This document shows, piece by piece, positions 49,578 to 58,846 of a stretch of DNA of 64,000 bases; position 1 is the stretch's first letter; the number at the start of each line of letters is the position of its first letter. Both the position numbers and the translations under genes were made by a program. The notes beneath the pieces were generated by a model. That model was not told the origin of the DNA. It worked only from the letters and a program-made list of their open reading frames with translations, and did no database searches. Source of the stretch: Gallintestinimicrobium propionicum (GTDB lineage Bacteria; Bacillota; Clostridia; Lachnospirales; Lachnospiraceae); NCBI RefSeq assembly GCF_025567525.1, contig NZ_JAOQJY010000018.1, positions 13,819 to 77,818 of the forward strand. Reading direction: 5' to 3'.

Positions 49578-50771
49578 ATGATATACGAATTATCAGATCT
49601 GACCAGGACGATTATGAATTTGGGGTTTTCTCTGATAGGGATCTATTTTGCACATACGTTTCAAAAGTCAAAACGAAAGCTATGGCAATGTATTTGCACG
49701 TGGCTTTTGGTATATTTATTCTGGATCACAGCCGGTGCATTCCTGGATGCCTGCTTTTTAAACCATTCGGCGTTTCCGAATATGACGCATGAAAGGATCG
49801 GCATGTTCATCGCACCGCTTGCGATCTTTGCATACCGGTTTCTATATCCGGAAGCACGGTTGACGGCGTGCATTTTCTACTATTATATGGCGGATAACGT
49901 GCTGATTTTGCAGATCCTGTTTTCCAGGACGTTGGCGATGCTGCTGGTACAGTTATTTGGACTGCCGGATCAGGAGACGATCCTGTGTGTTTATGTTCTG
50001 TCTCTGGCAGTGGTGGTGGTGCTGTATCGTACCTGGGCCCGGGGAAAAATGCGATGTGTCCTGCGCGACTTTCAGGACAGGATGGGACTGCTGGCGGCCT
50101 TTGCCTTTGTCAGCTATTATGGTTCGCTGCTCTTGGTGGATGCCTGGGCACCCTGGCAGCCGCTGACAGGTGTAAATGCAGCACGGAACTTTGCGGCGAT
50201 CATCATTCCTGCGTGCGGCTACGGTGTTTCTTTTCTGGGCGCGGAGGAGCATGTGCGGGCAGAAGAGATGCGAAAAAAAGCATCCATGGATCCGCTGACT
50301 GGTTTGAAAAACCGGCGCGCCATGCTGAATGATATTCAGGAAATGCTGGAAACACTTTCGGAGCCTTTATGGCTGGTCTGTCTGGATCTGGATAATTTCA
50401 AATCGATTAACGATCAGTATGGACATGATATCGGAGATCAGTATCTGCAGCGCTTTGGGACGATGCTGGAAGAAATGACAGAGCAAAATGGCCAGGCCTA
50501 CCGAACGGGCGGTGATGAATTTGCGGTGTTGTACAGCGGAGGTCCGGCAGAGAAAATCGAAGCTCTTCGGGAATGCTATCTGCAGAGCTTCCGGGATGGA
50601 GAAAAGCCGGAGTTTCTGGGTGTTAGCATTGGCTATGAGCAGGTACAGGATTTCGAGTCCCTGGCAGAAGTTATGAAACGGGCAGATGAAATGATGTATG
50701 TAGAGAAACGGGAAAAACAATATGCCCGGGGATACGCAGCAGAGGATACAAAAGAAGTTCTTACGAAATAA
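49578..50771 (+). CDS. Diguanylate cyclase (GGDEF) membrane protein
   Basis: A protein of 397 residues. Six to seven hydrophobic helices lie in residues 1-215 and form an unassigned membrane sensor. Residues about 225-390 are a GGDEF domain with DPLTGLKNRRAML, LVCLDLDNFKSINDQYGHDI and the catalytic GGDEF at 311-315. No inhibitory RxxD is found in the usual position before the GGDEF. It makes c-di-GMP from two GTP. The start has GGGGACAGGGT upstream. It ends 31 bases before the YesM-like kinase but may be a separate unit. Confidence 0.88.
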   Translation: MIYELSDLTRTIMNLGFSLIGIYFAHTFQKSKRKLWQCICTWLLVYLFWITAGAFLDACFLNHSAFPNMTHERIGMFIAPLAIFAYRFLYPEARLTACIFYYYMADNVLILQILFSRTLAMLLVQLFGLPDQETILCVYVLSLAVVVVLYRTWARGKMRCVLRDFQDRMGLLAAFAFVSYYGSLLLVDAWAPWQPLTGVNAARNFAAIIIPACGYGVSFLGAEEHVRAEEMRKKASMDPLTGLKNRRAMLNDIQEMLETLSEPLWLVCLDLDNFKSINDQYGHDIGDQYLQRFGTMLEEMTEQNGQAYRTGGDEFAVLYSGGPAEKIEALRECYLQSFRDGEKPEFLGVSIGYEQVQDFESLAEVMKRADEMMYVEKREKQYARGYAAEDTKEVLTK

Positions 50772-50802
50772 GCACAATGGGAGACAGGAAATCGATCTGT
50801 AT

Positions 50803-52560
50803 ATGAAAAAGAAAAAAATATCGTTAAGGAAAATCATTCTTCTGCTGATGATACTCGGATGTCTGACGAGTGCAGTTGCTATTATACTGACCTCTTATTC
50901 CTCCCTGCAGCTGATGAATCAGAATAATATCGAAGATAATATGAAAATGAATCTGTATCAGTTTACAAAAGAATCGGATGAAGCATGTTATAAGCTTCTT
51001 CGTGTACTGAATCAGATGAGCGCAGACGGTATGGTTGGAAGCGCTGTAGACAAGTATCTGACACAGGAGGAGCATTACGATCAGTATGTCAATAAGAAAA
51101 ACCTCCGCGCACAGCTTGTGAGTCTGAACAGCAGCTCGCCGAGTCTCTTAATTGCATTTTATTATGATCCGTATCGAAACTGTGAGCTTGTGCCGAACTA
51201 TGCAAATGTCAAAATTTCCATGGAATATAAAAGAGCACCGGTTTTATTTGAGGCAACGGTAAATACCTTTCAGGGAATCCACGGATCTGTGTTTTATCAG
51301 AATCAGATGCCGGTTTATTCTGCATATCGAAGGGAACGCTTCGGCGACGGAACCTTGCTGGACTGTTATGCGGAGGTAAAGTCGGAATATGAGATCAGTC
51401 CGGCAATGAATCGACAGGGTTATGATTACAGTGTTTTACAGCTGAATGAAAACGGAGTTGTGACCTATAGCACAAACCCCAAAGTGATCAAGGGGCGGAA
51501 GCTGCTTGATACAGCAATAGAAAAAGAAACTAGCAAGGTAATTGAAAAAGAAGGCTACCGTTTTCTGATTTACAGGAGCAAGCTGGGATATATGAATGCC
51601 CTGTCGCTGCCCAAAGGAACTTATACAAATGAAATTTATGCATGGCGTTTTAAAACGATCCTGGTTGTTCTGATCATTTTTAGTCTGTTTATGTCCTTTG
51701 TGCTGTATTTATATCATTTAATTGGAAAGCCTATTCAGGAGCTTGGGACCCAGATAGAACGGATCGGTCAGGGCTCTTTGCAGGATGAGGTGATCCAGGA
51801 ATGCGGAATCGCAGAATTTGATCAGCTGCTGGGAGATGTAGAGGATATGAAGCAGCAGATTCGGGAGCTGATCCAACGGTCAAGAGAGCAGGAAAAGGAA
51901 GCACAGCAGATGGAATACGAAAAGCTGGTTTACCAGATCAATCCGCATTTTCTGCTGAATGTGTTGAATTCGATCCAGTGGATGGCACAGATGAGTCATC
52001 AGAAGGATATCGGAGAATACACAAGTGCACTGAAAAAGCTGTTGTCGTATAATCTCGGAAAGGAAGGAAGGGAAACGACGCTCCGAAAAGAGATCGAGAT
52101 GGTAAAAAATTATATCTTTTTGCAGCAGAAGCGCTATGATTTTGAGGTAGATATTTCGGTGGAGGAAGGCGAGTACCTGAATGTACCGACCGTGCGGATG
52201 ATGCTGCAGCCTCTGGTGGAGAATGCGATCCGGTACGGTCTTGGGGAGGAAGGAAAAATTGCCATCCAGGCGTTTTTTGACAAAAAACGGAACCTGGTCG
52301 CTGTGACGATCGAAGATTTCGGACATGGACTGAGTCAAAAAGAAATTGATGAAATTAACGAACCCTTCGGATATCGGTGGAATACAGGAAAAGAGAACAG
52401 GGGAATCGGGATCCGCTATGTCAAGGCGATGCTGAGTACATTTTATCAGGGAAACGCGGATCTGTTTGTAAACAGCAAAAGGGGAACAGGAACAAAGATC
52501 ACAATTATTTTACCTGCAGCTAAAGAGGTGGACGAACATGAATGTTTTGATCGTAGATGA
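50803..52560 (+). CDS. YesM-like sensor histidine kinase
   Basis: A protein of 585 residues. Membrane helices at about 10-35 and 285-308 flank an outer Cache-type sensing domain. HAMP follows (GKPIQELGTQIERIGQGSLQ). The His_kinase domain starts YQINPHFLLNVLNSIQWMAQ with His near 384, and the ATP-binding part has VENAIRYGLGEEGK and NRGIGIRYVKAML. This type senses sugars together with a binding protein and drives an AraC-type regulator, here encoded next with 23 bases overlap. The longer frame from 50722 overlaps the GGDEF gene. Confidence 0.88.
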   Translation: MKKKKISLRKIILLLMILGCLTSAVAIILTSYSSLQLMNQNNIEDNMKMNLYQFTKESDEACYKLLRVLNQMSADGMVGSAVDKYLTQEEHYDQYVNKKNLRAQLVSLNSSSPSLLIAFYYDPYRNCELVPNYANVKISMEYKRAPVLFEATVNTFQGIHGSVFYQNQMPVYSAYRRERFGDGTLLDCYAEVKSEYEISPAMNRQGYDYSVLQLNENGVVTYSTNPKVIKGRKLLDTAIEKETSKVIEKEGYRFLIYRSKLGYMNALSLPKGTYTNEIYAWRFKTILVVLIIFSLFMSFVLYLYHLIGKPIQELGTQIERIGQGSLQDEVIQECGIAEFDQLLGDVEDMKQQIRELIQRSREQEKEAQQMEYEKLVYQINPHFLLNVLNSIQWMAQMSHQKDIGEYTSALKKLLSYNLGKEGRETTLRKEIEMVKNYIFLQQKRYDFEVDISVEEGEYLNVPTVRMMLQPLVENAIRYGLGEEGKIAIQAFFDKKRNLVAVTIEDFGHGLSQKEIDEINEPFGYRWNTGKENRGIGIRYVKAMLSTFYQGNADLFVNSKRGTGTKITIILPAAKEVDEHECFDRR

Positions 52561-53527
52561 TGATAAGCTTGCCAGAAAGGGACTGATCGCAGTGATCGAC
52601 TGGGAACAGTATGGACTTTGTGTTGTCGGCGATGTGCAAAATGGGAAAAAAGCGTTGGAGTTTTTGGAAAATCATCCGGTGGATCTGGTTTTTACAGATA
52701 TTGATATGCCGGAGATGAACGGGCTGGAGCTGATGAAAATCTGTAAGGAGAACTATCCGGAAACAGATTTTGTCATATTTTCTGTATATGAGGATTTTTC
52801 CTTTGCCAGACAGGCGCTGCGTCTGGGAGCACTGGATTATATTTCCAAAATTGAATTTGATCCGGAGGAATGTGATGCGATTCTGAAAAAGATCGTGGAG
52901 AAATATCAGAATAAAAGACGGGAAAAGGCAGAACGAAATCTGCGGACAGAGGAAGACTGGGAAGGAGAAAACGTTCGAAAGCTGGAAGAAGAGTTTAAAT
53001 CGGGGCGATGGATCTTTGATGAAAACGAGCTGGAAAAAATGTCAGAGCAGCTTTCAGAGCTGCCGCTGCGCTATGCGGAACGGATCCTGGTAAGCAGCTT
53101 TAACCACCTGCAGCTGTCGCAGCGGGATAAAATTCCGGCATTTGAAACAATGGCGGAGTTGTTAAACTGGATCCACAGCTGGCTGCAGGACAGCTATTTA
53201 AACAGCAACAGTAAAACAGATGATATCAGTCTTTGTATCCGCGCAGTTCAATACATTCAGGAGCATGTAACGGAAAGTATACGGGCGGAAGCTGCGGCAG
53301 ATGCAGTAGGAATGAGCCGCGGATATTTCAGCACCAAATTCCGGGAAGTGACGGGAGAAACGTTTCATAATTGTGTGATAAGATATAAAATGAAAACGGC
53401 GGCAAAGGAAATCCGAAAAGGAGAGAAGAGTATGACCGAGATCGCGTTGGAGCTTGGGTACGATAATTTTTACTACTTTTCCAAGCTGTTCCGAAAAGAG
53501 TACGGATGTACACCGGGAGAGTTTTAA
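52538..53527 (+). CDS. YesN-like AraC-family response regulator
   Basis: A protein of 329 residues. The receiver domain is residues 1-120, with DDD at 7-9 and phospho-accepting D54 in LVFTDIDMPEM. A linker of about 100 residues follows. The C-terminal AraC HTH pair is at about 230-329 (AEAAADAVGMSRGYFSTKFR and MTEIALELGYDNFYYFSKLF then R). It likely activates the ABC transporter and the hydrolase genes downstream in response to substrate. Confidence 0.9.
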   Translation: MNVLIVDDDKLARKGLIAVIDWEQYGLCVVGDVQNGKKALEFLENHPVDLVFTDIDMPEMNGLELMKICKENYPETDFVIFSVYEDFSFARQALRLGALDYISKIEFDPEECDAILKKIVEKYQNKRREKAERNLRTEEDWEGENVRKLEEEFKSGRWIFDENELEKMSEQLSELPLRYAERILVSSFNHLQLSQRDKIPAFETMAELLNWIHSWLQDSYLNSNSKTDDISLCIRAVQYIQEHVTESIRAEAAADAVGMSRGYFSTKFREVTGETFHNCVIRYKMKTAAKEIRKGEKSMTEIALELGYDNFYYFSKLFRKEYGCTPGEF

Positions 53528-53538
53528 GAAGAAAGATG

Positions 53539-53573
53539 AAAAAATGTCCGATTTATTTCGGACATTTTTTTGT
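53539..53573 (+). terminator. Terminator after the two-component genes
   Basis: AAAAATGTCCGA pairs with TTCGGACATTTTT, with T7. Confidence 0.85.
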
Positions 53574-53670
53574 GTACTAAAAAAAGAACAATAAAGAGAG
53601 AATGATCCGCGCTGTTTGCCCAAAGAGCGGAACGGTATAATGCAGTTACAAAGTGAAGGAGGGAATGAAG

Positions 53671-54561
53671 GTGTATATTAAAAAGTTTTTAAAACACTAT
53701 TATGTGATGCTGGTTCCGGCATTTCTCTGGCTTATTTTCTTCAGTATCGTTCCGATGTTCGGAATTATTATGGCATTCGAGGACTACAATCCGGGACTTG
53801 GAATGCTGAAATCGCCTTTTGTTGGACTGGAGAATTTTCAGTATATGCTGCAGATCAGCGATGTAAGACAGGCGATTGCAAATACGGTGATCATCGCTGT
53901 GGCGAAGATCATCGGCAATATCATCGTGCCGCTTACCTTTGCGATCCTGCTGAATGAATTGTGCTTAAAAAAGATAAAGCGCCCGATTCAGACCATTGTG
54001 TATATGCCCCATTTCCTGTCCTGGGTTATTCTGGCAAAGATCGTGTTAAATATTTTTGGCTATACAGGACCGATCAATCAGATCCTTGGATTCTTTGGTC
54101 AGGATCCGGTTCAGTTTTTCGGAGAGCCGTCCCTGTTTCGACCGCTGGTCATCGGCACAGATATCTGGAAGAGCTTCGGCTATAATACAGTAATTTATCT
54201 GGCGGCGATTCTTGGAATTGACCCTACCTTATATGAAGCAGCAGCAGTAGACGGAGCGGGACGCTTCCGCAGAATCTGGCACATTACTTTACCGGGTATC
54301 CGAATGACGGTGGCACTTCTTGCGATCCTGGCACTTGGTAATATTTTAAATGCAGGCTTTGATCAGATTTATAACCTGTATAATCCGCTTGTATATTCTA
54401 CCGGTGATATTATTGATACCTGGGTTTACCGATATGGTCTTCAGAACCTGCAGTTTTCACTTGCAACTACGGTTGGTCTGTTTAAATCTGTTATCAGCTT
54501 GATTCTGATCACACTTGGATATTGGCTGGCAGATAAATTTACAGGATATAAGCTATTTTAA
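53671..54561 (+). CDS. ABC transporter permease (LplB-like)
   Basis: A protein of 296 residues with six membrane helices. The EAA loop is LYEAAAVDGAGRFRRIWHIT then LPG, which contacts the ATPase. The family is the sugar-permease type used with YtcQ/LplA binding proteins. The start GTG at 53671 is chosen because AAGGAGG lies 8 bases upstream; two alternative starts within or next to that site give slightly longer products. No ATPase gene is in the locus, so a shared MsmK-type ATPase is likely. Confidence 0.9.
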   Translation: MYIKKFLKHYYVMLVPAFLWLIFFSIVPMFGIIMAFEDYNPGLGMLKSPFVGLENFQYMLQISDVRQAIANTVIIAVAKIIGNIIVPLTFAILLNELCLKKIKRPIQTIVYMPHFLSWVILAKIVLNIFGYTGPINQILGFFGQDPVQFFGEPSLFRPLVIGTDIWKSFGYNTVIYLAAILGIDPTLYEAAAVDGAGRFRRIWHITLPGIRMTVALLAILALGNILNAGFDQIYNLYNPLVYSTGDIIDTWVYRYGLQNLQFSLATTVGLFKSVISLILITLGYWLADKFTGYKLF

Positions 54562-54587
54562 ACAGCAGAAGGCAAGGAGAAACAAAA

Positions 54588-55472
54588 ATGATTGAAAATA
54601 GAACGCTCGGTTCAAAAATATTTGATGTGATCAATGTAATCATTATGATTATATGTGCGCTGCTTTGTATTGTTCCGGTATGGTATGTAATATGTGTTTC
54701 CCTGAGCAGCAAGGAAGCGGTTAATGCAGGTCTGGTATCCTTCTGGCCGGTTGGATTTAACCTGTTCTCTTACCAGAAGATCCTTGGGGAATCGGATTTC
54801 TTCCGTTCCTTCTGGGTATCGATCCAGAGAGTGCTGTTAGGAACCGGAGTCAGCATGTTCTGTATCCTGCTTGCGGCATATCCCCTGTCGAAAACCTCCA
54901 AGCAGTTTCCAAAGAGATCCATTTTTATGTGGATCCTGGTATTCTGCATGCTGTTTAACGGAGGAACCGTTCCGTGGTATATTACAATGAAGGGCTATGG
55001 TCTGGTAGACAGCATCTGGGGTCTGGTGCTCGGTATGGGATTAAATGTATACAATCTGATCCTGGCTGTGAATTTCTTTAAAAATCTCCCGGCAGAGCTG
55101 GAGGAAGCGGCGCTGGTGGATGGCGCCGGACCCTGGAAGTGTCTGACTTCGATTTTTATTCCGCTGGCCAAACCGGTAATAGCGACCATCGCATTGTTTA
55201 CCATCGTACAGTACTGGAATGAGTTCTTCCAGGGAATGGTGCTGAGTACAAATCAGTCCAATTATCCGCTGCAAACGTATATTCAGCAGCTGGTTGTTAA
55301 TTATGATTTTTCGACGATGAACGTAGAACAGATCGCGCAGGTTCAGAAACTGAACAACCAGTCTCTGGATGCGGCGAAAATCGTGATCGCCATGATTCCG
55401 GTGCTGGCAGTATATCCGTTTTTACAGAAGTATTTTGTAACCGGTATTACACTTGGATCGGTAAAAGGATAA
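54588..55472 (+). CDS. ABC transporter permease (LplC/YtcP-like)
   Basis: A protein of 294 residues with six membrane helices and the EAA motif LEEAALVDGAGPWKCLTSIF. It is the second permease of the carbohydrate transporter and follows the first by 26 bases. AAGGAGAAAC precedes the ATG. Confidence 0.92.
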   Translation: MIENRTLGSKIFDVINVIIMIICALLCIVPVWYVICVSLSSKEAVNAGLVSFWPVGFNLFSYQKILGESDFFRSFWVSIQRVLLGTGVSMFCILLAAYPLSKTSKQFPKRSIFMWILVFCMLFNGGTVPWYITMKGYGLVDSIWGLVLGMGLNVYNLILAVNFFKNLPAELEEAALVDGAGPWKCLTSIFIPLAKPVIATIALFTIVQYWNEFFQGMVLSTNQSNYPLQTYIQQLVVNYDFSTMNVEQIAQVQKLNNQSLDAAKIVIAMIPVLAVYPFLQKYFVTGITLGSVKG

Positions 55473-55529
55473 GGTTGTTGTGATTTCCGGCAGGCTTTGC
55501 CGGCGCAAATAAAGGAAAAGGAGAAGGGT

Positions 55530-57254
55530 ATGAAAGCGAAAAAGGTATTGGTATGGTTGTGTGCTGCAGCAATGCTGGTTTCAGCGGCAGGCTGTGGATC
55601 GTCCGCAGCAAGTACGGGAAGCGATGCGGCCGGTGGACAGGGAGTGCAGGAAGCAGAGGGAACTGCAAAGGAGGATCTTCCTTTAGCAAAGTATCCGGAA
55701 GAGGTTACGGTACATCTTGGCGGAGGCATGAATCCGAATGCAAAAATACCGGAAGGAATGACCTATGAGGACAACACCTTTCTGGATATGCTGAAAGAGG
55801 ATCTGAACATCAATGTAGTATATGACTGGGTTGCATCTTCTTCCGATTATGATGAAAAGATGAACCTGTGTATCGGCAGTAATACGATTCCGGAGCTGAT
55901 GAATGTAAACGCAGAGCAGTATCGTGCACTGTTAAAATACGATCTGATCCAGCCCATCGGAAGCTACTATGAAGACTATGCATCAGACAAGCTGAAGAGC
56001 TATGTGGAATCCGGCGGTGAAGCACTGCAGAAGGTTATCTGCAATGAAGACGGCGAGATGATGGCGATTCCGGCACCCAACATTACAGCGGGCGGTGTAA
56101 ATGAAATGTGGATCCGCCAGGACTGGCTGGATAATCTTGGTCTGGAAGCACCCAGAACCTGGGATGAGATGGTTGCTGTTGCAGAAGCATTTGTCAAAGA
56201 AGATCCGGACGGCAATGGTGAAAATGATACGATCGGTATCCTTGGGCCTGCGAATTCAGATTATGTAAACGGAAACGGCGGTAATCGCTATGGTCTGGAT
56301 CCTCTGTTCAGCGCTTTTCAGTCTTATCCGAAATACTGGATGAAGGATGACAGCGGAAATGTTGTTTACGGTTCTATTACAGAAGAAACCAAGGTTGCAC
56401 TGGAAAAGGTTGCAGGTCTGTATGCAGATGGACTGATCGATCCGGAGATCCTGGTAAGAAACGACAGTTCAGAGCCCTTGCTTGCAGGAAAGGTTGGTAT
56501 CTTCTTTGGCCCCTGGTGGTGCGGATATACCGTTGGCGATGCAACTCTGGCACAGGAAGCTGACTGGCAGGCATATTTCACACCCCTTGCAGAGGACGGA
56601 AAATTCTATACCCATATGGCAGAGCCCACAACGAAATATGTTGTAGCAAGCAAGGAATGCAAAAATCCGGAAGCTGCCTTTAAGATCATTAACTATCTGA
56701 TCGAGTATGAGCAGGGCTGGGTAGATTCGGGTGTAACAAGTGGACTTAGCACCTCAGATTTATATCCTTTATACAACGTATATGACAATGCAAATGAAAT
56801 CGAAGTATCCTATGATTGCCTGAAGAAATATCTTGCAGGCGAAATCGGAATTGATGATGTGGATTACAGCACCCATAAGCTTCTGAAGAGCGATATGGAA
56901 GCGATCACAAAGCTGAAAAAAGAGCCTTATGATGACTTCAGTCTGGAATATTGGAACTTTGAAGATGAAGATCTGGCAAAGACCAATCTGCCTCGTCTGG
57001 TTTCCATTATGGTAGGTGATGCACCCCTTGTAAATGAGGAATATGTTCCGATTTATAACAGCTATGACGGCAGAACCAAGACAATGGATTCCAAATGGGC
57101 AAACCTGAAAAAGCTGGAGGAAGAAACCTTTGCAAAGATCATCACAGGAAAAGTAGGAATCGATGCATTTGACTCCTTTGTAGAGGAATGGAAAGCATCC
57201 GGCGGTGATGAGATTACAAAAGAGGTTCAGGAAGAATTAGATGCACAGCAGTAA
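55530..57254 (+). CDS. Extracellular solute-binding lipoprotein
   Basis: A protein of 574 residues. A signal peptide ends in the lipobox VSAAGC, so the mature protein is tethered to the membrane. The size, GGMNPNAKIPEGMTYEDNTF and the pattern DPDGNGENDTIGI are typical of LplA/YtcQ-class binding proteins for oligosaccharides. It binds the substrate of the two permeases. AAAGGAGAAGGGT precedes the ATG. Confidence 0.9.
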   Translation: MKAKKVLVWLCAAAMLVSAAGCGSSAASTGSDAAGGQGVQEAEGTAKEDLPLAKYPEEVTVHLGGGMNPNAKIPEGMTYEDNTFLDMLKEDLNINVVYDWVASSSDYDEKMNLCIGSNTIPELMNVNAEQYRALLKYDLIQPIGSYYEDYASDKLKSYVESGGEALQKVICNEDGEMMAIPAPNITAGGVNEMWIRQDWLDNLGLEAPRTWDEMVAVAEAFVKEDPDGNGENDTIGILGPANSDYVNGNGGNRYGLDPLFSAFQSYPKYWMKDDSGNVVYGSITEETKVALEKVAGLYADGLIDPEILVRNDSSEPLLAGKVGIFFGPWWCGYTVGDATLAQEADWQAYFTPLAEDGKFYTHMAEPTTKYVVASKECKNPEAAFKIINYLIEYEQGWVDSGVTSGLSTSDLYPLYNVYDNANEIEVSYDCLKKYLAGEIGIDDVDYSTHKLLKSDMEAITKLKKEPYDDFSLEYWNFEDEDLAKTNLPRLVSIMVGDAPLVNEEYVPIYNSYDGRTKTMDSKWANLKKLEEETFAKIITGKVGIDAFDSFVEEWKASGGDEITKEVQEELDAQQ

Positions 57255-57301
57255 AATGCGAAATGCAGAGCTTTGAAATTTGATTATCTTAAAAATACAG
57301 G

Positions 57302-57330
57302 TGGCGTCTCGATCCCGGGACGCCATTTGT
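57302..57330 (+). terminator. Hairpin after the binding protein gene
   Basis: TGGCGTCtcgatccCGGGACGCCA stem with ATTTGTT behind. The T-tract is poor, so termination may be partial. Confidence 0.45.
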
Positions 57331-57370
57331 TCATGACAATAGAATGCTCGCAGAGCGTGCATTCTATTGT
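57330..57370 (+). repeat. Dispersed hairpin repeat, A part
   Basis: TTCATGACAATAGAATGC / GCATTCTATTGT with perfect 12-base arms and CGC-AGA-GCG inside. It begins in the tail of the hairpin above and ends 33 bases before the GH28-like gene. Confidence 0.85.
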
Positions 57371-57402
57371 TGAATTAGGTTAAACAGGAGGAAAAAAGAG
57401 AC

Positions 57403-58788
57403 ATGAAGGATTTTGAAAACGATTTAATTTATTATCCCAATCCGGATCCGATCGAGGAGCCGCGGTTTATTTTGAATTCCGTAGAGGAACTGGAAAAATC
57501 AACAAAATACAGTGTTATCTGCAATGGAACGGAGCGCGTGGTATATCATACAGACTCCTTTGATTATGTTGTTGTAGTAGATGACGAAGCCTATGATCTG
57601 GAAATTTCGATTCATACACCCTTTGAGAAGCTGGCAATTCGTCCGACCAGCTTTGGAATCGTTCCTTCGGTAACAGGGGAGACTGTTCAGATTCATCTCG
57701 ACGAGCCGAAGAAATTTACGGTAGAGACAGATGGCGGTCTGCATGACGCATTATTCGTGCTTTGCTCGCGCAGAATCGAAAAACCGGAAAATACAACGAT
57801 CTGCTTTGAAAAAGGAAAGGTATACAATGTTGGCGTCCTGACCTTAAAGCCGAACGACACGGTCTATATCGAAGAGGGTGCCGTGGTATCCGGCTGTATT
57901 TATGCGGATCATTGCGATAATATTTCCATTGTAGGAAACGGAATCGTCAATGGAGCCTGCTGGCATCTGCCGGACAGTAATGCCCATCGGTTTTTTATCT
58001 ATATCAAGTGGTGCAACAATGTCCTCTTAAAAGGCTTTACGGCAGTAGACGGACCCTCCTGGCATGTGGTTCCGGCGGCATGTGATCATGTTGTCATTGA
58101 TGATATGAATATCATGTCAAGAATTGTAACAGGAGATGGTATTGATATTACGAGCAGTCAGGATGTGGAGGTAAAGAATTGCTTTATCCGTTCGACGGAT
58201 GACAGTATCTGTATTAAGGCGCATGGGCTGATTGCGGATACTTCGACTGTTCGGGATGTGACGAAAGTATATGTCCACAACAACGTACTCTGGAATGCAG
58301 AGCCGGGCAATGCAATTGAATTAGGCTATGGGCTTCAGAGTGAAATTCACGATCTCGTATTTGAGGATTGTGATATCATTCACTGTCAGTACGAAGGAAA
58401 TATGGGCGGCGCAGCAATCTCCATCCATCAGGCGGATGGCGGTCATGTGCATGACATCCATTACAGAAATATCCGGATAGAGCAGGCGGAGCAGAAGCTG
58501 TTTGATATCAAGGTATTGCTTTGCAAGTATACACAGCAGGTTTCCAAAGGGGAGATCAATGATATTCATTTTGACAACATTCAGGTATTAAACGGCGATA
58601 TTCCGGTTTCCTTGATTCGAGGATACCAGACGCCGACGGAAGAAGTACGCGTTCATGATATTACCTTTGACAATATTACCTTTATGGGGAAAAAGTGTGA
58701 AACCTGGCAGGACCTTCGTTTGGTTACGGAGCTGGCAAACGATATTTATGTCAATGGCGTCAGAACGTGCAAGCAGATGAAATTCTGA
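57403..58788 (+). CDS. GH28-like polygalacturonase-type beta-helix hydrolase
   Basis: A protein of 461 residues. There is no signal peptide, so it acts in the cytoplasm on imported material. Residues about 140-440 form a right-handed beta-helix with the GH28-like catalytic carboxylates in GDGIDITSSQDVEV and STDDSICIKAHG. The N-terminal 120 residues form a beta-sandwich. GH28 members hydrolyse galacturonan or related links; the exact glycosidic bond here is unknown. AGGAGG precedes the ATG. It lies behind the transporter genes and is the first of five enzymes. Confidence 0.85.
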   Translation: MKDFENDLIYYPNPDPIEEPRFILNSVEELEKSTKYSVICNGTERVVYHTDSFDYVVVVDDEAYDLEISIHTPFEKLAIRPTSFGIVPSVTGETVQIHLDEPKKFTVETDGGLHDALFVLCSRRIEKPENTTICFEKGKVYNVGVLTLKPNDTVYIEEGAVVSGCIYADHCDNISIVGNGIVNGACWHLPDSNAHRFFIYIKWCNNVLLKGFTAVDGPSWHVVPAACDHVVIDDMNIMSRIVTGDGIDITSSQDVEVKNCFIRSTDDSICIKAHGLIADTSTVRDVTKVYVHNNVLWNAEPGNAIELGYGLQSEIHDLVFEDCDIIHCQYEGNMGGAAISIHQADGGHVHDIHYRNIRIEQAEQKLFDIKVLLCKYTQQVSKGEINDIHFDNIQVLNGDIPVSLIRGYQTPTEEVRVHDITFDNITFMGKKCETWQDLRLVTELANDIYVNGVRTCKQMKF

Positions 58789-58846
58789 AAATGCAAATAG
58801 GCATTCCGTAACGGAAAGACAAAACTATTTCTATAAGGAGGAATTT

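Noticed and set aside
11311..57370. The dispersed repeats as a CRISPR array.
   Set aside because: Copies are kilobases apart, palindromic and not separated by regular spacers; no cas gene is present.
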